IMG/VR virus record: IMGVR_UViG_3300005735_000046
Coordinates: 1 to 25,078 of that record
Source of the DNA: a virus
DNA length: 25,078 nt
Direction: 5' to 3' (one strand)
Shown here: piece by piece, positions 22,701-25,078 of the stretch
Numbering within the stretch: the stretch's first letter is position 1
Layout: the number at the start of each line of letters is the position of its first letter
Notes under the pieces: generated by a model
What the model was told of the DNA's origin: nothing
The model's input: only the letters and a program-made list of their open reading frames with translations
The model's database searches: none
Made by a program: the position numbers and the translations under genes

Positions 22701-23541
22701 TAGTTGTTGTATTATACGCTGTAGTTGTGTTTCTGCTAGTTTCAAAGGTTGTAGTAGTTTCAAAGGTTGTAGTTGTATTAAATGCTGTAGTTGTGCTTTT
22801 AGTAGTATTAAAAGTTGTCGTAGTTGTAAATGCAGTTGTTGTATTAAAGGCAGTCGTTGTTGTAGTATTTGTATCAAACGTAGTAGTTGTAGTAAATGCT
22901 GTAGTTGTATTAAACGCTGTAACTGTACCCATCGCTGTAGCATAAGTCGTAGTTGTATTAAACGCTGTAGTAGTAGTAAAAGCGGTAGTCGTTGTGATAG
23001 TAGTATTAAACGTAGTAGTTGTGTTAAACGCAGTGGTTGTTGTAAAGTCGGTTGTTGTAGTTGTATTTGTATCAAACGTTGTAGTTGTGTTAAACGCAGT
23101 TGTGGTTGTGAAATCTGTAACCGTAGTAAGAGTTGTGTTGAAAGTTGTAGTAGTATTAAACGCTGTAGTTGTTGTAAATGCAGTTGTAGTATTTACTGTA
23201 GTTGCAAATATTGTGGTAGTTGCGAATGTAGTTACTAAATTAGTTTCTGTGCTTCTTGATGTATTAAACTCTGTTGTTCTGCTAGTATCGAAAGTTGTTG
23301 TTGTATTATAATTTGTATCAAAAGCAGTGGTGGTGTTGAATGTTGTAACAATATCAGTTGTATTTGTTACATTTGATGTTGCAGTGTTTCTTGACGTTTC
23401 ATGAATAGCAGAAAACGGCCCAGCTAAGTTACCGTTATCGTTTACGTATACTTCATTAACCCTTCGTATTGTTCCGCCATCGTTGATTGCAAGAAAGGAT
23501 ATCTGACGTAATGTGCCACTATCATTAACATATATTGCCAT
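19777..23541 (-). CDS. Giant Thr/Asn-rich repeat fibre-like protein, 1254 aa
   Basis: The N-terminus (residues 1-40) has three beta-type repeats (IYVNDSGTLR, AINDGGTIR, VYVNDNGNL) of a kind seen at attachment ends of phage fibre proteins. Residues about 50-1210 are almost wholly Thr, Asn, Ser, Ala and Arg with regularly placed Phe or Tyr, in units of 20-22 residues such as STNTSRLTAYVDNTSFATTR. In residues 106-320 aromatics recur at gaps of 6, 10 and 6 (period 22). The C-terminus (about 1211-1254, ending FWDGNKWAE) is non-repetitive. No Cys seen, one His, very few Pro; no signal peptide. The regular period suggests a fibrous beta structure, probably trimeric. NTS and NTT triplets (N-x-S/T) occur dozens of times. 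It is flanked by fibre and glycosyltransferase genes. Fibre identity is inferred from position and architecture. Confidence 0.8.
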   Translation of the reverse strand: MAIYVNDSGTLRQISFLAINDGGTIRRVNEVYVNDNGNLAGPFSAIHETSRNTATSNVTNTTDIVTTFNTTTAFDTNYNTTTTFDTSRTTEFNTSRSTETNLVTTFATTTIFATTVNTTTAFTTTTAFNTTTTFNTTLTTVTDFTTTTAFNTTTTFDTNTTTTTDFTTTTAFNTTTTFNTTITTTTAFTTTTAFNTTTTYATAMGTVTAFNTTTAFTTTTTFDTNTTTTTAFNTTTAFTTTTTFNTTKSTTTAFNTTTTFETTTTFETSRNTTTAYNTTTTFTTTTTFNTTLTTTTDFTTTTVFNTTRSTTTAYETTTTFTTFFDTVILTNRLTEFTNSTSFATTRTTTFDTTTAYTDNTSQSTTRTTTFNTSTAYVDNTSFATTRTTTFNTITTFTASTSYNTTQSTNTSKNTALAAVNTSYTTTQSTNTNRNTGLAAVNTSYTTTQATNTTRNTGLAAVNTNTARSTNTSRSTGFTNSTTRNTAFSTNTSRSTGFTNSTSYNTAFATNTSRNTGLAAVNTNTARSTGFTNNTSRLTEYADNTAFTNNTTRSTNTSRTSQYSVNTSYNTGFGTNTSRNTGLAAVNTAFATNTVRNTATARSTNTARSTGFTNNTSFATNTARNTTTAFTYTYFTYYSGYTQTVYNTNTTTTYTYNTAQATNTARNTAFTNNTAFTNSTGFTNNTTRSTNTSRVTQFTDNTTRSTTRSTNTSQLTAYVDNTAFATNTARSTNTSRNTSFATNTARNTAFTNSTNTSRLTAYVDNTSQATTRNTNTARVTQYADNTTRSTAYNTNTARTTEYADNTAFTNSTNTSRLTAYVDNTSFATTRSTNTSRLTAFTNNTSFATSRSTNTSMVTTFTNNTSFATTRSTNTSLATGTSQSTSYTTTQATNTARATGTSQSTAYNTSFATNTSRTTGTSQSTSYTTTQTTNTSRTTEFTTAYQTSRLSSRSTGTSRATTTVFNTSRGTITDRGTTTTFNTSRGTVTTRSTGTSKDTSTTFNTSRVSDTTRTTGTSKNTVTTFNTTLATGTSNVTLTSRATTTTYATSQGTITTRSTGTSKSTTTTFDTNTTTGTTRGTITSKDTVSTFNTTRISETSRGTVTVKDTVSTFATSRDSVTTRGTVTSQDTVSTFETSRASLTSRTTGTDRSTTSTFNTTRSTDTSRTTVFGTSTVFNTTRTTTYATGRTTTTTIETSRLSDTTRTTTPTTTTTFDTSTQVFERITASAAGTIFDTEVSSAEAFDASFWDGNKWAE
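19890..23400. repeat. Coding tandem repeats of 60-66 bp inside the Thr-rich gene
   Basis: The DNA repeats with the protein. A 66-bp period is seen where GTAGATAC-like strings recur at 20147, 20213 and 20279. A 60-bp period is seen where CTTGTATTCGTACTTCTTG-like strings recur at 20921, 20981 and 21041. Another 66-bp array spans about 22582-23226. Copies differ mostly at third codon positions, with some exact blocks. The plus strand here is strongly G+T-rich. The arrays are candidates for length change by recombination or slippage. Confidence 0.9.
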
Positions 23542-23544
23542 GTT

Positions 23545-23766
23545 TTAACTCGAATAAACAAACCATACATGACCATCACTCGTGCCTGTGGTATTTGTTG
23601 GTGCTGTTGTTGTTATTGTAAAGGGTAGTCTAGCTTTTGCGATAGTACCTGAGCCTACTTTATTAGCAGCTACTGCACCTTCAAAGTTCCTACTAGCATC
23701 GATAACATCACTACCATCAATTTTTAATCCTGCGTCTTCGATATTAAAGTCTAATTTTTGTCCCAT
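23545..23766 (-). CDS. Small structural/fibre-associated protein, 73 aa
   Basis: Reads MGQKLDFNIEDAGLKIDG..., contains VAANKVGSGTIAKARLPF, then a Thr-rich stretch (ITTTAPTNTTGT), and ends SDGHVWFVYSS. The VGSGTIAKARL element resembles the repeat units of the upstream fibre gene, and the aromatic C-terminus resembles tail-fibre-associated proteins. It lies one base downstream of the fibre gene and three bases upstream of the giant Thr-rich gene. A fibre hinge, connector or domain split from the fibre is likely; exact role unknown. Confidence 0.7.
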   Translation of the reverse strand: MGQKLDFNIEDAGLKIDGSDVIDASRNFEGAVAANKVGSGTIAKARLPFTITTTAPTNTTGTSDGHVWFVYSS

Positions 23767-23767
23767 T

Positions 23768-25078
23768 TTATACCTCTATTGTTGTCCTGATAAATTTGAA
23801 CGCCATACTATCTGTACTTGCTGGCGTTGCTCTTAATCTTATATTACCTGATACTAAGTCTGCATCAAATGCTGCTTGTGCTCCATTTTCAAATATAGAT
23901 GCGTACTGTGTTAAGTATACATCTGTACCATCATGGAATAATAAAATTTCTATTGCTTGAAAATCTGTATCTGTTGAATTGTGTACTTGTACTAAGTACT
24001 TAGCAGTTCTAAATGTAGCTGCTGCAAAAGTATCTAGTGTAAATTGTGCAGTTGAAGTTGAACTTCCTGTACCTACATCCATACCAGCTACACTGTTCAT
24101 ATGAAATCTTTGAGGTGCTGCTGTATCATTAATACCTAAATGACCGTTTGTTCTAAATCTAGTATCATCTTGTAAATTTACTACTGCATCATTATCAAAA
24201 CTAATTGTACCTGTCATAGTTTTACCATCAAGTGCTGCACTTGATAATTGTGTAGTTGTTACAGAGTTATTTGCAATCTCACTTGACCCAACATTGTTTG
24301 CTGCTATCTTAGCTGATGTTACAGAGTTAGCTCCTAGTTTTGCATTTGTTACATTACTATTAGCAATCTTTGCCGTTGTTACTTGTGAAGTTCCAATATG
24401 AATAGTATCAATACTACCCGATACGAGTTCTGATGAATCTACTGAGTTTGCAGCTAGTTCTGATGAACCTACTTGTCCTGTTCCTATTTGTGTGCTAGTA
24501 ATAGAACCGTCTGCTATCTTAGCTGCTGTTACACAGTTATCCGCTAATTCTGCTGTTCCTACAATACCGTTTTGGATTATACCAGCTGTGACCGAGTTGA
24601 GTGCTATTTCGCTTGTTCCGACAGCATTACCAGCTATCTTTGCACTTGTTACTGAGTTTGCTCCAATATGTATAGTATCAATTGAACCTGTTACGAGTTC
24701 TGCGCTATCTACTGAGTTACTTGCTAATTCTGTTGCTGTTATAGACCCTGCAACTATTTTTGACTGAGTTACTGAATTATCTGCTAAATCTGCTGTTACA
24801 ATACTACCGTTTACTATCTTTGATGAGTTTACAGAGTTTGCCGCTAGTTTACCTAGTGTTACTTGTGCGTCTGCAATATGTGCTGTATCAATACTGCCAT
24901 CTACATAATGTTCTGAATCTATAGAATCATCTGCAATTTTTGTGCCATCTACTGCATCAGCGGCTAACTTTCCATTAGTAACTGCTAAAGCATCTATACG
25001 ATTAGTAGTTACTTGCTGTGAGCCTATGTGTCTTGTTAAAACTGCACCTGATATAATTTTTGTTGCATTTATATTGTT
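23768..25078 (-). CDS. Phage tail fibre protein, C-terminal 436 aa (N-terminus outside window)
   Basis: The minus frame is open from the window edge to the stop at 23768-23770; an internal ATG at 24217 is not the true start, because the frame continues in register upstream. Residues in the window begin with 28 consecutive 10-residue units, consensus S-V/I-T/D-T/S-x-K/E/H-I/L-A-x-N/G (examples SVTSAKIAAN, SIDTIHIGAN), followed by a non-repetitive domain (TGTISFDNDAVVNLQDD, then FRTNGHLGINDTAAPQRF, then a beta-rich tail ending FIRTTIEV). Such decapeptide arrays preceding a globular tip are typical of trimeric phage fibre shafts. Role: adsorption or host recognition. Fibre identity rests on architecture. 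Confidence 0.82.
   Translation of the reverse strand, partial: NNINATKIISGAVLTRHIGSQQVTTNRIDALAVTNGKLAADAVDGTKIADDSIDSEHYVDGSIDTAHIADAQVTLGKLAANSVNSSKIVNGSIVTADLADNSVTQSKIVAGSITATELASNSVDSAELVTGSIDTIHIGANSVTSAKIAGNAVGTSEIALNSVTAGIIQNGIVGTAELADNCVTAAKIADGSITSTQIGTGQVGSSELAANSVDSSELVSGSIDTIHIGTSQVTTAKIANSNVTNAKLGANSVTSAKIAANNVGSSEIANNSVTTTQLSSAALDGKTMTGTISFDNDAVVNLQDDTRFRTNGHLGINDTAAPQRFHMNSVAGMDVGTGSSTSTAQFTLDTFAAATFRTAKYLVQVHNSTDTDFQAIEILLFHDGTDVYLTQYASIFENGAQAAFDADLVSGNIRLRATPASTDSMAFKFIRTTIEV
24236..25075 (-). repeat. 28-unit, 30-bp coding repeat in fibre gene
   Basis: Reading the minus strand, 28 units of exactly ten codons run without indels from the window edge to residue SVTTTQLSSA, ending at 24236. 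Hydrophobic residues sit at positions 2 and 7 of each unit, with Asn or Gly at position 10 (turn). A few units are divergent, such as SIDSEHYVDG and QVTTNRIDAL. The exact ten-residue register suggests a regular beta shaft with one unit per structural step. Confidence 0.88.

Noticed and set aside
19727-23311. Val/Leu/Cys-rich plus-strand open frames in the repeat region
   Set aside because: They are the antisense reading of the Thr/Asn codons (GTAGTTGTA strings) and have no ribosome binding sites or domain content; the minus-strand frame is continuous for 1254 codons.
19890-23400. CRISPR array
   Set aside because: Units are contiguous coding repeats that vary throughout; there is no constant repeat with unique spacers and no cas gene.
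24492-24767. 91-residue plus-strand open frame
   Set aside because: Antisense of the decapeptide repeat array of the fibre gene; repetitive and without a ribosome binding site.
19777-25078. Diversity-generating retroelement acting on the fibre
   Set aside because: No reverse transcriptase gene and no template repeat with adenine-specific differences are visible in the window.
1-25078. tRNA, rRNA, insertion sequence, integrase or attachment site
   Set aside because: No cloverleaf, transposase, integrase or flanking direct repeats were noticed, and the genes leave almost no free space.

Overview
The window is a compact, AT-rich stretch of a tailed double-stranded DNA bacteriophage genome (Caudoviricetes). 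The evidence is a phage replication and nucleotide module (family A DNA polymerase, single-strand DNA-binding-like protein, SF2 helicase, SbcD/SbcC pair, 5'-3' exonuclease, class I ribonucleotide reductase with glutaredoxin) facing a block of repeat-rich fibre genes. Neighbouring genes mostly overlap by a few bases, typically ATGA, and there is almost no intergenic DNA. The gene mix and base composition resemble phages of marine bacteria. That is an inference, and neither host nor phage lineage can be fixed from this window.

Layout. Plus-strand genes fill 1-17812 and appear to form three transcription units. Unit 1 (1-6422, entered from the left) holds the end of DNA polymerase, two unrecognised proteins, a small WYL_2-like protein, an asparagine-synthetase-like amidotransferase, a cytidylyltransferase, a helicase and a glycosyltransferase. 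Unit 2 (6475-10749) follows a near-ideal sigma-70-type promoter and holds an unknown protein, a gp32/SSB-like protein, a 2-Cys peroxiredoxin and the SbcD/SbcC nuclease complex. Unit 3 (10816-17812) follows a second, closely similar promoter and holds glutaredoxin, a PD-(D/E)XK-type nuclease, a flap-type exonuclease, NrdA, NrdB, a DUF6447-like protein and three glycosyltransferases (GT2-like, GT8-like and GT29/sialyltransferase-like).

Minus-strand genes fill 25078-17798 and converge on unit 3 with a 15-bp tail-to-tail overlap. In transcription order they are: a fibre protein open at the window edge with 28 units of a 10-residue repeat; a 73-residue structural-type protein; a 1254-residue Thr/Asn-rich fibre-like protein made almost entirely of 20-22-residue repeats; a 55-residue coiled-coil protein; a KPHP-motif GT-B-like transferase; and an unrecognised protein that may also be a transferase.

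How it may work together. Units 1-3 supply DNA synthesis, recombination and end processing, and dNTPs, with glutaredoxin as the likely reductant for NrdA. The less expected part is a sugar-transfer and activation set (at least four transferases plus a cytidylyltransferase) beside a giant Thr/Asn-rich fibre that is full of potential glycosylation sites. This could be a phage-encoded system that decorates its own fibre, or one that remodels host surface glycans. The sequence supports the gene content; the link between the genes is a hypothesis.
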